From contig NZ_CP036261.1 in the NCBI RefSeq assembly GCF_007741475.1, positions 5,457,798-5,521,797 of the forward strand: a DNA stretch of 64,000 bases. Direction: 5' to 3'. The DNA is from Rosistilla ulvae (lineage in GTDB: Bacteria; Planctomycetota; Planctomycetia; Pirellulales; Pirellulaceae). Every line of letters begins with the position of its first letter. The stretch's first letter is position 1. Made by a program: the position numbers and the translations under genes. The notes under the pieces are model-generated. The model saw only the letters and a list, made by a program, of their open reading frames with translations, was not told the origin of the DNA and made no database searches. Below, one piece after another: positions 20,966-29,216 of the stretch.

Positions 20966-21106
20966 CGTTTCGCATCAATCCCGAAAGTTATGGTGACTTG
21001 TATCAGTGACGCCGCCGGATCGACGAAATCCGGCCGACGTTTCGGTGAGACCCAAAACGGATTGTTCTGAGTCTGCAATTTAACCTAATTCTCGATCGAC
21101 AAGCGA

Positions 21107-21769
21107 TCAGTTTTGGCTGGGCATATTGTCCAGCGACTTGCGAATCAAATCGGCATGATCGCTTTCGTTCAACTCACGTCCAACCACTTGGCGGGCCAAC
21201 TGCAGAGCAATCGCCGACGAGTGACTTGCCAATTCGCCGATCGCGACGGTCTTGGCGGATTGAATTTCAGCAACCGCACGATCGCGTTGGCGATCCGCTT
21301 CGGCTTTCGCTTCGTCGATGATGCCTTGCTTGGATTGCTCCGCATCGCGACGTGCTTCGGCCAACATCGATTGCACCTGAGTCTGCGCGTCGTCCAATTT
21401 CGTTTGATATTCGGACAACATCGCATTGGCGGTCGAACGAGCGCGTTCGGCGTCGGTCAGGTCGTCGTGAATCTTGGCTTCGCGAGCTTGCAGACCTTCG
21501 AGAATCGGAGGCCAGATAAACTTCGCCAACACCAAAAACACAACAGCAAAGATCGCCAAGTTCCAGAGCGCGGCACCCGGATCGGCTTTCAACAAAAACG
21601 GCGTTTCCGCGTGTCCTTGTTCGTGACCGTCCGTTTCGTGATCCGACGCTGCTTCAGCCTTTGCCGCATGGTCGTCCGCCGCCTGGCAGGCAGCGGGCGC
21701 GACGATTGCCATCGCCAACGTTAGCCATAGTGCCGTCAGGCAACTCGAGCGAATTAACTTCATGAACAT
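21107..21769 (-). CDS. atpF: F1Fo ATP synthase b subunit with an N-terminal signal-like extension
   Basis: The b subunit forms the peripheral stalk. The 220-residue protein is longer than the usual 155-170. Before the normal membrane anchor (residues about 70-90, LWNLAIFAVVFLVLAKFIWPP) there is a first hydrophobic segment (about residues 8-27, ending PAACQA) that looks like a cleavable signal peptide, and a His/Glu/Asp-rich stretch (about 30-58). The rest is the standard charged coiled coil. An inframe ATG at 21763 would remove two residues. It lies 76 bp after atpE. Confidence 0.92.
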   Translation of the reverse strand: MFMKLIRSSCLTALWLTLAMAIVAPAACQAADDHAAKAEAASDHETDGHEQGHAETPFLLKADPGAALWNLAIFAVVFLVLAKFIWPPILEGLQAREAKIHDDLTDAERARSTANAMLSEYQTKLDDAQTQVQSMLAEARRDAEQSKQGIIDEAKAEADRQRDRAVAEIQSAKTVAIGELASHSSAIALQLARQVVGRELNESDHADLIRKSLDNMPSQN

Positions 21770-21845
21770 TCACCTTGGTGGGGAACCCTAGTTCAAGCGC
21801 GCGCCGCGAGGAATCACGATCGCACGCACAAAAAAGTTCGCCGAA

Positions 21846-22091
21846 CTAATTGAGAATGTACTCAAGAATCAACGCGATCACGGTCACACCTTCGATCAGA
21901 GCACAAGCGATCAGCATGTTTGTACCGATCCGTCCGCCCGCTTCGGGTTGACGTGCGATCGCGTCGACAGCGTTGCCGCCGATGCGTCCGATGCCAAGGC
22001 TAGCGCCCAGGATCACAAGGCCCATGCCCAATCCAGCGCCCATCTTGCCCAATTCTGACGATTGTGCCAGCAACATCATGAAGTCCAACAT
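21846..22091 (-). CDS. atpE: F1Fo ATP synthase c subunit (proton type)
   Basis: The 81-residue c subunit forms the rotor ring. Two membrane helices flank the polar loop RQPEAGG (47-53). The ion-binding carboxylate is Glu67 in ALIEGV. Compared with the sodium-binding c ring of Ilyobacter, the Gln32 position is Ile34 and the Ser after the Glu is Gly68, so sodium ligands are missing and proton coupling is expected. It lies 66 bp after atpB. Confidence 0.95.
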   Translation of the reverse strand: MLDFMMLLAQSSELGKMGAGLGMGLVILGASLGIGRIGGNAVDAIARQPEAGGRIGTNMLIACALIEGVTVIALILEYILN

Positions 22092-22157
22092 CTTTGGATT
22101 ACTCCTAACAATTCGTTAAGTGGAAACAGTTTCGTAATGCGAAATGCAATGGATGCC

Positions 22158-23180
22158 CTAAGCCGTCACTGGCCGAAGGTCTTGAGGTCGAATCATCTTA
22201 TCTACATCCATCTGCGATTCGTCGCTCAGCGGATTCTCTTCGTGCTCCTCGTCGTGTTCGCCGACCGCACCAGCGGAGATGAACAAGACGGTCAAGAACG
22301 TGAAGATAAACGCCTGCAACGCACAGATGAACAATTCCAGCAACGTCAGCACCACACCGCCAAACAAGACGGCCAAGCCAACGCCATATCCCATCACCGC
22401 TCCGTTTGCAGCGGCGTCAAAGATCAAAGCAATAAACGCGGCGATCACCAAGTGACCTGCCATCATCGTCCCGAAAAGACGCATGGCAAGGACGGTGCAC
22501 TTGATCATCAGCCCCATCCATTCGAGCACGAACATCATCAAGCCCATGCCGATCATCGGACTCTTCCAGTCCCAACCGACGGGGTTGAAGTGAGCCAGAA
22601 AGTGGACGACGCCCTGCTCGCGGATACCGATCACGATGATCGCGATAAACGATGCCATCGCGAGCACCAGGTTCAACCCCAAGTTACTGGTCGCCGTGCC
22701 GCCCCAATGTTCCCATCCGGGATCATTGGTCAACAATCGCAGGATCGGCCCAAACGGGATCAGCCCAAGGATGTTGGCAAACAGAATGAAGAAGAAGATC
22801 GTCCAGACATAGTAGATGTATTTGTCGGTCAGTCCCTTCAGGTTGGGACGGGCGACCTCATCGCGGATGAACGTGCACAGCAATTCAAACAGCTGAGCAC
22901 CGCGACCGCGGGTCTGATATTTCGTCAATCCTGGTCCGACGGGGCGAACGCGTCGCGACACCCATGCGAACACCAAGATCACCAGCACAGCCGCGACGAG
23001 CGTCATCACCATATGATTGGTGATGTAGAACTCGTAGACGCCGTTCTGGATATTCAACCAGCGATTGTCGTAATCGGGCCCACCAACCTGCCACGTAAAC
23101 AGCGGCTCGGAGTGCAGCGTGTGAGGGACGACATGATCAACAGGGCCGTGCCCCGCTGCGAGCATTGAAATATTTAGCAT
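22158..23180 (-). CDS. atpB: F1Fo ATP synthase a subunit
   Basis: The stator a subunit makes the proton half-channels, 340 residues from ATG 23180. This start is chosen because AGGAGG lies 8 nt upstream; the frame is open another 96 bp, but that stretch is antiparallel coding of the preceding gene. The essential Arg is seen in LAMRLFGTMMAGH (near residue 245), in the helix that faces the c ring. The first 60 residues form a periplasmic head with many His residues. It overlaps the stop of the small membrane gene upstream by 7 bp. Confidence 0.94.
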   Translation of the reverse strand: MLNISMLAAGHGPVDHVVPHTLHSEPLFTWQVGGPDYDNRWLNIQNGVYEFYITNHMVMTLVAAVLVILVFAWVSRRVRPVGPGLTKYQTRGRGAQLFELLCTFIRDEVARPNLKGLTDKYIYYVWTIFFFILFANILGLIPFGPILRLLTNDPGWEHWGGTATSNLGLNLVLAMASFIAIIVIGIREQGVVHFLAHFNPVGWDWKSPMIGMGLMMFVLEWMGLMIKCTVLAMRLFGTMMAGHLVIAAFIALIFDAAANGAVMGYGVGLAVLFGGVVLTLLELFICALQAFIFTFLTVLFISAGAVGEHDEEHEENPLSDESQMDVDKMIRPQDLRPVTA

Positions 23181-23596
23181 GATTGTGCCTCCTGTGTCGA
23201 CGAGGTCGGGGACATCTGACGTACCAGCCAAACGACCTCTACGACCAAGAAGGTCAAGTACCAGTAAAGGATCCATCCGCCGACAACTTGCCGTTGGCCA
23301 AGCCCCGCGGAAACAAAAACAATCGCTCCGGCCATCGCCATCGCAACGCGAACCAACATTCCGGCGATGGCCCCCGCAACGATTCCATCAACGCTCGCCC
23401 GCGACATCGTCAGCGTGACAAACAGCGAGGCGATCGCGCCGGTGAAGCAGACCAATCCGCACGCGACGACTAGCGCCAGCGGCTGTTCGGTCAAGCGAGC
23501 CAAAATCATCGACGCGGCAAACGCGATCATGCCAGCACCAACCATGACTGGAATCCCAGTCCTCGCGGCGATCGGTTGGCGTGATGAGTACGTCAT
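23174..23596 (-). CDS. Small membrane protein of the ATP synthase operon, AtpI-like
   Basis: A 140-residue protein with four hydrophobic segments (about 14-36, 41-62, 72-96, 105-125), located between atpZ and atpB, which is where atpI is found in other operons. AtpI helps assemble the c ring. Sequence similarity to named AtpI is not obvious by eye, so the name rests mainly on position, length and topology. The stop overlaps atpB by 7 bp and the gene starts 63 bp after atpZ. Confidence 0.7.
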   Translation of the reverse strand: MTYSSRQPIAARTGIPVMVGAGMIAFAASMILARLTEQPLALVVACGLVCFTGAIASLFVTLTMSRASVDGIVAGAIAGMLVRVAMAMAGAIVFVSAGLGQRQVVGGWILYWYLTFLVVEVVWLVRQMSPTSSTQEAQSC

Positions 23597-23659
23597 GTAC
23601 GGGTCGTGATTCTTACGTTAGCCGACAGGGCTGATTTCCAAATCTTTTCAAACGCATTT

Positions 23660-23926
23660 CTATTGATTCAGCTTGTTCGCCAATCGGATGAAGTTGTACA
23701 TCCCCGCGGAAAACCCGAGAATGCCCCCTATCAAAAAACCCCAAGGAGTTTGCCACATAAAATGGCTATCAATGAGGTAACCAATTGTCGCTGGAACGAA
23801 CATCGCACCGGCCAATTCGAGCCCCGCTCCTGCAAATCTCAAGTAGCTCGGCTTGTCATCGTCGGAGCCTGCCAATGTTTGCACCTCGGAGTGTCCAGCG
23901 GCACGATGTGATCCATTATTGATCAA
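23660..23926 (-). CDS. atpZ: AtpZ-like small membrane protein
   Basis: An 88-residue protein with two hydrophobic helices (about 31-52 and 62-80) and the family pattern GAGLELAGAMFVPATIGYLID followed by PWGFLIGGILGFSAGMYN in part, as in AtpZ, a small partner of AtpI in ATP synthase operons that has been linked to ion transport and assembly. It is the first gene of the ten-gene ATP synthase operon and starts just below a 434-bp intergenic region. Confidence 0.8.
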   Translation of the reverse strand: MINNGSHRAAGHSEVQTLAGSDDDKPSYLRFAGAGLELAGAMFVPATIGYLIDSHFMWQTPWGFLIGGILGFSAGMYNFIRLANKLNQ

Positions 23927-24360
23927 TGTGGGGCGAGTTTAGCCTGAAAATGATATCGCTCAACAGCAAGCGACCAAACGCCGCACCAAGCCTACCGCGA
24001 GGACGAGTCTAACGGTTGCGCCAGATTGCCCAATTGGAGCGAAAAAAGGGAATGACTTTTTTCGGCACGCTATTCACCCTTTCGAAGCCAAAACGACACA
24101 ATAATGGCAAGCACGACCACATTGACAATGTTCTGCGGAATCTCAAAAAGCTAGCCCCTAGAACAGGCTCGATTCCCTTGCAATAATGGTAGCGGGCCCC
24201 AACGTCCCCTTCACCCTGTGACTCCAGATCGCACTCGATGGCAGCGAGGTTCGCCGCGCGCCGCCTTGAGTTGGATTCACTTGTGTGCTGCCCGCCATGT
24301 CCATGCCCATTCAGATGCAATGCGATGAACCGTTGCAGCGACCAACACGGAGCTCTTAAA
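23927..24360. other. Divergent intergenic region of the ATP synthase operon
   Basis: This 434-bp stretch lies between atpZ (minus) and the DUF4912 gene (plus). It holds a perfect 9-bp AT-rich hairpin at 24040-24064 (CGAAAAAAG / CTTTTTTCG, 7-nt loop). Open frames on both strands here have poor composition and no start signals, and none is supported as a gene. Promoters for both directions should be here but no clear consensus elements were found. Confidence 0.5.
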
Positions 24361-25581
24361 TTGATCACAACCGCCGATTTGAAATCCCAGACGCGTTCAG
24401 ACCTGGCAAATATGGCTCGTGAATTAGGAGTTCAGGGTTGGCATGGGATGCGTAAAGACCAACTGATCGAAGAACTGCGCAAGGTCCGTCGCCGCACCCA
24501 ACAAAAGGCTGCGCGGGACAAAGCGAAAGGGAAGAGCGACACCAAGGTTGCTAGCAAACAAACCTCTGCCAAGAAGTCGGCGACTTCCAAAACTGCTAGC
24601 ACCAGCAAGCGGCGTCAGCAGAAGTCGGCACCGACACCCGCGGCCCCTCGCGTGACCCGCGTCGGCCGCATGATCCAGAAACACCGCGCCGAACTCGAGA
24701 AACGCAAAGACCTCTCGGCGACCATGCTGGTCAAAGGCTCCAACGCCAAGAGCAGCAACGGGCAACCAGCAACCGACACCAAAGATCGCGTGGCCCTTTT
24801 GGTCCGCGATTCCTTCTGGCTGCAAGCGACTTGGGATGTCCAGCGCTCGAGCGTCGAACGAGCCCGCGCGGCGCTCGCCGAACAATGGCATGCGGCGATC
24901 CCCGTCCTGCGTTTGATTCGCGTTGCCGATACGTCCAAGACAAACGCTTCGGAACAAACCGATCGCGACATCCCTGTCCACGGCGGCGTTAACAACTGGT
25001 ACATCGATATCCTCGATCCACCGAGCCGCTATCAAGTCTTGTTGGGCTACCTGGTCGAATCGACCGACCGCTTCTTCGCGCTCTGCAAGAGCAACATTGT
25101 CGAGCCGCCCGAACCGGGCGTTAGCGACCCAATCGATGCGCATTGGCAAGACATTGCCGAAGATTACGAGCGGATCTATTCGCTCAGCGGCGGCAAAGAA
25201 GACGGCGAGAACTCGGAGCTCAAAGAGCTCTTCGAAGATCGGCTGCGTCGCCGAATCCGCGTCTCCAACAGCGGAGGACTGACCAACGGGGCTGACCTTT
25301 CGCTCCGCCGTGAGCGTCGGTTCCCCTTTAAAGTCGACGCCGAACTGATTGTTTTTGGATCGACCTCTCCCGGCTCTTCGGTCACGATCGCTGGCGAACC
25401 CGTTCGCCTGCAACCCGACGGAACCTTTACCGTCCGAATGGAACTTCCCGATCGCCGGCAAGTCCTCCCTGTCGTTGCCAGTTCGCCTGACGGAATGCAA
25501 CAACGGACAACCGTTGTCGCCGTCGAACGCAACACCAAGGTGATGGAACCGATCTCGCGCGATTCCGAATGCGAAGACTGA
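24361..25581 (+). CDS. Rho_N-domain and DUF4912-domain protein
   Basis: A 406-residue protein. The TTG start at 24361 is chosen because GGAG lies about 9 nt upstream and because it opens directly on the Rho_N / SAP-like domain (residues about 1-40: TADLKSQTRSDLANMAREL..GMRKDQLIEELRK), which usually binds nucleic acid. A Lys/Ala/Ser-rich linker (about 41-105) follows, then a DUF4912 domain (about 140-330) with RDSFWLQATWDVQ and NNWYIDI..PSRYQVLLGYL. The end is a beta-sandwich-like segment (SSVTIAGEPVRLQPDGTFTVRMELPD). Function is unknown; the domain pair is known in other bacteria. Upstream ATGs would add only low-complexity residues. Confidence 0.8.
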   Translation: MITTADLKSQTRSDLANMARELGVQGWHGMRKDQLIEELRKVRRRTQQKAARDKAKGKSDTKVASKQTSAKKSATSKTASTSKRRQQKSAPTPAAPRVTRVGRMIQKHRAELEKRKDLSATMLVKGSNAKSSNGQPATDTKDRVALLVRDSFWLQATWDVQRSSVERARAALAEQWHAAIPVLRLIRVADTSKTNASEQTDRDIPVHGGVNNWYIDILDPPSRYQVLLGYLVESTDRFFALCKSNIVEPPEPGVSDPIDAHWQDIAEDYERIYSLSGGKEDGENSELKELFEDRLRRRIRVSNSGGLTNGADLSLRRERRFPFKVDAELIVFGSTSPGSSVTIAGEPVRLQPDGTFTVRMELPDRRQVLPVVASSPDGMQQRTTVVAVERNTKVMEPISRDSECED

Positions 25582-25807
25582 TCCGTCTTCCGGTGTCCTA
25601 ACCGAAAGCGGAACGCGGCATCGCAAACGCGTCGATTCGCGAGAACGATCCTGACGAACTCTCATCTGCACAACGGTCCTGCCAAATCGCGGGACCGTTT
25701 TTGCTAGAGGGGCGATCGCTTCACTGACCACCAGATCGCTGGCAAGAACAGCTGCCGCGATGAGACCGGCGACTGCACAGCCGCGGCGATCACGAGCTCA
25801 CCAAAAC

Positions 25808-26506
25808 CTAGCGAGCATCTTCGCGTTCTATCAATCCATCGCGGATATGAACCACGCGATCGGCTCGCTCGGCCACCTCGGGACTGTGCGTGATGATCAC
25901 CAGCGTCTTGTTCTGCTGCTGATGCAAGCGATCGAACAGATCCAAGACGTCGTTCCCCGTCTTCGAATCGAGATTCCCCGTCGGTTCATCCCCCAACAGC
26001 GCCACCGGATCGTTTGCCAGCGCGCGAGCCAGAGCGACGCGCTGCCGCTCGCCAACGGAGAGCTTCTGAGGAAAATGGTTCAGCCGATGCGACATGCCAA
26101 CGGATTCCAACAGCTCGGTCGCCAGCGACGCCCGATGACTGGGCGACCAACCTTTGACGAACATCGGAATCTGCACGTTTTCCACCGCGGTCAGCGTCGG
26201 AATCAGATGGAACGATTGAAAGACAAACCCGATCTTGTCGGATCGCAATTTGTGCAACGGATGGATCGAAGTGATCGGCTGGCCATCGAAGTAGATCTCG
26301 CCGGTCGTCGGCGTATCCAACGCACCTAACAAGTTCAACAGCGTGCTCTTGCCGCTGCCACTGGGCCCCATGATCACGACATATTCGCCGCGACGGATAT
26401 CCAACGAAACGCCCCGCAGCGCCGGGACGTCGCCATCGGGATAGTTCTTCGTAACGTCTTCGGCTCGGATCAGAATCCCGCCGTCGGATGCTGCTTGCTG
26501 GTTCAT
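25808..26506 (-). CDS. ABC transporter ATP-binding protein (MacB/LolD family)
   Basis: A 232-residue ATPase with Walker A GPSGSGKST (about 41-49), Q-loop FVFQSFHLIPTLTA, an ABC signature KLSVGERQRVALARAL with SVGE in place of the common SGGQ/SGGE, and Walker B LLGDEPTGNLDS. The ATG at 26506 is chosen because the family begins just after it; a longer open frame overlaps the permease gene. It lies 38 bp after the permease and forms a unit with it. LolD/MacB ATPases drive extraction or export of lipids, lipoproteins or antibiotics; substrate unknown. The SDR gene upstream and the divergent PKS operon suggest export of its product. Confidence 0.88.
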   Translation of the reverse strand: MNQQAASDGGILIRAEDVTKNYPDGDVPALRGVSLDIRRGEYVVIMGPSGSGKSTLLNLLGALDTPTTGEIYFDGQPITSIHPLHKLRSDKIGFVFQSFHLIPTLTAVENVQIPMFVKGWSPSHRASLATELLESVGMSHRLNHFPQKLSVGERQRVALARALANDPVALLGDEPTGNLDSKTGNDVLDLFDRLHQQQNKTLVIITHSPEVAERADRVVHIRDGLIEREDAR

Positions 26507-26544
26507 GCTAAACCGCCACTCTTGGTCTCTACTGGATTGATTTG

Positions 26545-27672
26545 TTACTGCCGAAGTGCGACCGTCGGCGCCAAACGCGAAGCGCTGATCGCGGGCAACA
26601 GCCCCCCCAACAAACCGACGACGGCGGCAACGGCAAACGCCTGCATCAGGATCGCCGGGCTGATCTTCCCTTGGATCAAACCGTTGACCGCTGGCATTTG
26701 AGTCAGCAGTTTGACCAACAGCGTCGCTGCGATCGTGCCGACCACACCGCCCATCAAACTCAACAGGATCGATTCGCCTAGGATCATCGAAATGATTCGG
26801 TGCCGTTCCCAACCGATAGCTTTTAAGATCCCGATCTCGGGCGTCCTTTCTTGGATTGACATGAACATCGTGTTCAGCGTCCCCAGCGATCCGATCAAGA
26901 TCGCCACGGTCGACGTCAGCCAGGCCATCGCCACAGCGACTTGGATCTCCGAGAGACTCTCGACATGATCGCGCGTCGTGCGAACACTGAGCCCCGTATC
27001 CATCTTGTGAATCGCTTCGGTGATCGATTCCTTCTGCTGATCGGTCACGCCATCCTCCAGCACGATGCTGACCCCAGAGATCTGGCCCTCGCGCCCCATA
27101 ATTCGCTGCAATTGAGGCAGCGAAATGATCATCGAACCGTTCTCCAGGACGTTGTCCGATTCAAAGATCGCAACAATCTCAAACGGTTCCTCCTCGACCA
27201 CCTCGAGCGACTCGCCGACCTTTTTCTCAAGCGTATCTGCCAGCGTGGTCCCTAACATGACCTGCGGCTTTTCGCCGTTTTCGATCCGCTGGCCATCGAG
27301 CACGTGGAAATGATCGAAGACCGTTGTATCGGTCGGCAGCCCCGAGACAGGGACGACGTAAAGATTCACATCGGGGAACGAGACGACGTCGGCCAGTCCG
27401 CCGACAGCTTCTTTGACGCCTTGCAAGGCGGCGATCCGCTGTGAAAGCGATTCATCCAAGGTGCTTGTTAAGCGTCGTTGGCTGCCGCTGCGGACGACGA
27501 CCATATCGATATCGACGCCCTGATAAAACTCCATGAACGTCTCTTTGAATCCGTTGGCGATACCAACCAACGAGACGACCGAACCGACGGCGATGGCGAC
27601 CGCAAAGATCGTCAGACTGCTACGCAATTTCCGCCGCAAGACATTCCTGAAGATCAAAGAACCAAATCGCAT
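26545..27672 (-). CDS. ABC transporter permease, MacB/FtsX family
   Basis: A 375-residue permease. The ATG at 27672 has GGAG 7-8 nt upstream and opens on MRFGSLIFRNVLRRKLRSSLT, the standard start of MacB-like permeases. A first membrane helix (about 20-43) is followed by a large periplasmic domain (about 45-240) and three C-terminal helices. The FtsX motif region GILKAIGWERHRIISMILGES is present. It pairs with the ATPase immediately downstream. No membrane-fusion protein or TolC-like gene is present. Confidence 0.87.
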   Translation of the reverse strand: MRFGSLIFRNVLRRKLRSSLTIFAVAIAVGSVVSLVGIANGFKETFMEFYQGVDIDMVVVRSGSQRRLTSTLDESLSQRIAALQGVKEAVGGLADVVSFPDVNLYVVPVSGLPTDTTVFDHFHVLDGQRIENGEKPQVMLGTTLADTLEKKVGESLEVVEEEPFEIVAIFESDNVLENGSMIISLPQLQRIMGREGQISGVSIVLEDGVTDQQKESITEAIHKMDTGLSVRTTRDHVESLSEIQVAVAMAWLTSTVAILIGSLGTLNTMFMSIQERTPEIGILKAIGWERHRIISMILGESILLSLMGGVVGTIAATLLVKLLTQMPAVNGLIQGKISPAILMQAFAVAAVVGLLGGLLPAISASRLAPTVALRQ

Positions 27673-27818
27673 CCGAATCTCCAGAGCGTCGTGTAATCCA
27701 TCCTGAACCCCTGCCGTACCGCATCCGCCTGCCGAACGCGTCGCACTTGTTCTACGACAAGCAGCGCCGACCAGCAACAACCGAACAGATGGTTACCAAC
27801 GGCAAGCCGAAGAGCTCG

Positions 27819-28826
27819 CTACAGCCACCCCTGTTCGGCATACCACTGGCGAGTCTGAGCGATCCGTTGCGACAGATCGAACGCGACGCGAAAGTCGAGT
27901 TCGTTCTCAGCTCGGCTGACATCACAAAACCAGGAACCGGCCCGTGCTTCTCGCATCTTGTCGATGTTCAAATAGACCCGTTTGCCCGTCACGCGGCTTG
28001 CCACATCGGAACAGAATGCCACACCCGAACAGATCGTGCTAGGCACCGTAAAATGAAAAGGTTTGCGCCGCTCCAACGAATCCGCAATCAGATTGCCTAA
28101 ATTCTCGAACGAAACCGGATCGGGATCCGAGATGAAATAGAACCCGTCGCGATCGCGATCCTCTGCGGATCTCACCCGCTTTCCCTGTTCGCTAACTCGC
28201 ACCAATCCCTCGACAAGATCGTCGACATGCACGAACGAATACCGATAGTCGCGGGAGATCCCAATCGCGTTGATCCCCCAACGAATCGATTCGTACATCG
28301 CCAGTAGGTTCCGATCCCAGGGACCGAAGATTCCTGGCGGGCGAACGATGGAGATCGGCAACCGATCGGCCAACTTCAACAACTCCGCTTCCGCCGCCAA
28401 CTTGCTCTTGCCGTAGATCGAAACCGGATCGTCCGCATCGGTCTCGCGTCGCGGTTGATCGTTTTGACACGGCCCCGACGCCGACAGCGACGAGACATAG
28501 ATTAGCCGCCCCGGCGATTCCGCCGCGGCAATCGACTCGGCGAGTTTTCGCGTGCCGCCTACGTTCACCCGGTAGGCTCGCGACGCGTCCCGTGGTGCCA
28601 CCACCGAAGCCAAGTGATAGACCTCGTCGGCCCGCTGCGCAACCGCGGCGTAGCTGTCGGTATCCAATATATCGGAGACCAATACCTGGACGTCCGCATC
28701 CTGCAGATCGCTTTGGCTGCGCGGCGAATGGACCATCGCAACCACCTCGCGTCCCGTGGCTCGCAGGGCCGCAACAAGATTGCGTCCCACAAAACCACCG
28801 GCTCCCGTAACCAAAGCAAGGGTCAT
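27819..28826 (-). CDS. Extended SDR / NAD-dependent epimerase-dehydratase-like protein
   Basis: A 335-residue Rossmann-fold enzyme of the extended short-chain dehydrogenase group. ATG 28826 is chosen for an AGGAGG 8 nt upstream. The cofactor motif is TGAGGFVG at 7-14; the catalytic motif is Ser..Tyr-x3-Lys in YVSSLSASG and SIYGKSKLAAE. It resembles 3-beta-hydroxysteroid dehydrogenase or dihydroflavonol reductase types, which act on small carbonyl substrates. It is the first gene of the minus-strand set SDR-permease-ATPase and is divergent from the PKS operon; a tailoring reductase for the polyketide is an inference. Confidence 0.8.
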   Translation of the reverse strand: MTLALVTGAGGFVGRNLVAALRATGREVVAMVHSPRSQSDLQDADVQVLVSDILDTDSYAAVAQRADEVYHLASVVAPRDASRAYRVNVGGTRKLAESIAAAESPGRLIYVSSLSASGPCQNDQPRRETDADDPVSIYGKSKLAAEAELLKLADRLPISIVRPPGIFGPWDRNLLAMYESIRWGINAIGISRDYRYSFVHVDDLVEGLVRVSEQGKRVRSAEDRDRDGFYFISDPDPVSFENLGNLIADSLERRKPFHFTVPSTICSGVAFCSDVASRVTGKRVYLNIDKMREARAGSWFCDVSRAENELDFRVAFDLSQRIAQTRQWYAEQGWL

Positions 28827-29216
28827 CGTCCCCCCTCCTAGCACTTTAACAATATCAACCATAAACCGAAGAACTTCAGCGGCAACCAACGATGGCATCG
28901 GATTTGTGGTTACGCCGCAACCCGCGTCCCTTTTCCACCTTTTTGGTAGGAAAAATCGACGTCACTACGGGAATTAGCGGTCATGCTTCACCGGACCTCC
29001 CCCAGCCCCTAGCCCCTATAACCACCATCCGAGCGTGGGGAGCGAATTGCCCAGCCGCAACGGCTTCGCTATCCTCACCAGATGAGCAAGTCTGATCGGC
29101 TTCGATTTCCATCAACATTAACCTGACACAGTTTCCGTGCCTGCTGAAGTAAGTTGGCTTCCTTCGAGCTGTCCCCAGCGGAAACCGGAGACTGAGCAAA
29201 AGTTGGTTCCCCATTG
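28827..29216. other. Divergent intergenic region between SDR and PKS operon
   Basis: These 390 bp separate the SDR (minus) from the PKS operon (plus). No gene is supported. There is an AGCCCCTAGCCCCTA tandem and a short TTTTCC/GGAAAA inverted pair, neither of obvious function. The promoter of the PKS operon must lie here or upstream, but no recognisable sigma factor element or operator was seen. Confidence 0.4.

Noticed and set aside
21846-22091. Sodium-coupled ATP synthase
   Set aside because: The Gln and Ser/Thr ligands of sodium-type c subunits are Ile34 and Gly68 here.
24166-24177. tRNA T-arm-like sequence GGCTCGATTCCC
   Set aside because: No matching acceptor, D or anticodon arms around it.
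24009-24368. 119-codon minus-strand frame upstream of atpZ
   Set aside because: Crosses the AT-rich hairpin, overlaps the divergent gene region, odd composition, no start signal.
26507-26812. N-terminal extension of the ABC ATPase
   Set aside because: Overlaps the permease gene in another frame and has no ABC-like sequence; family start is at 26506.
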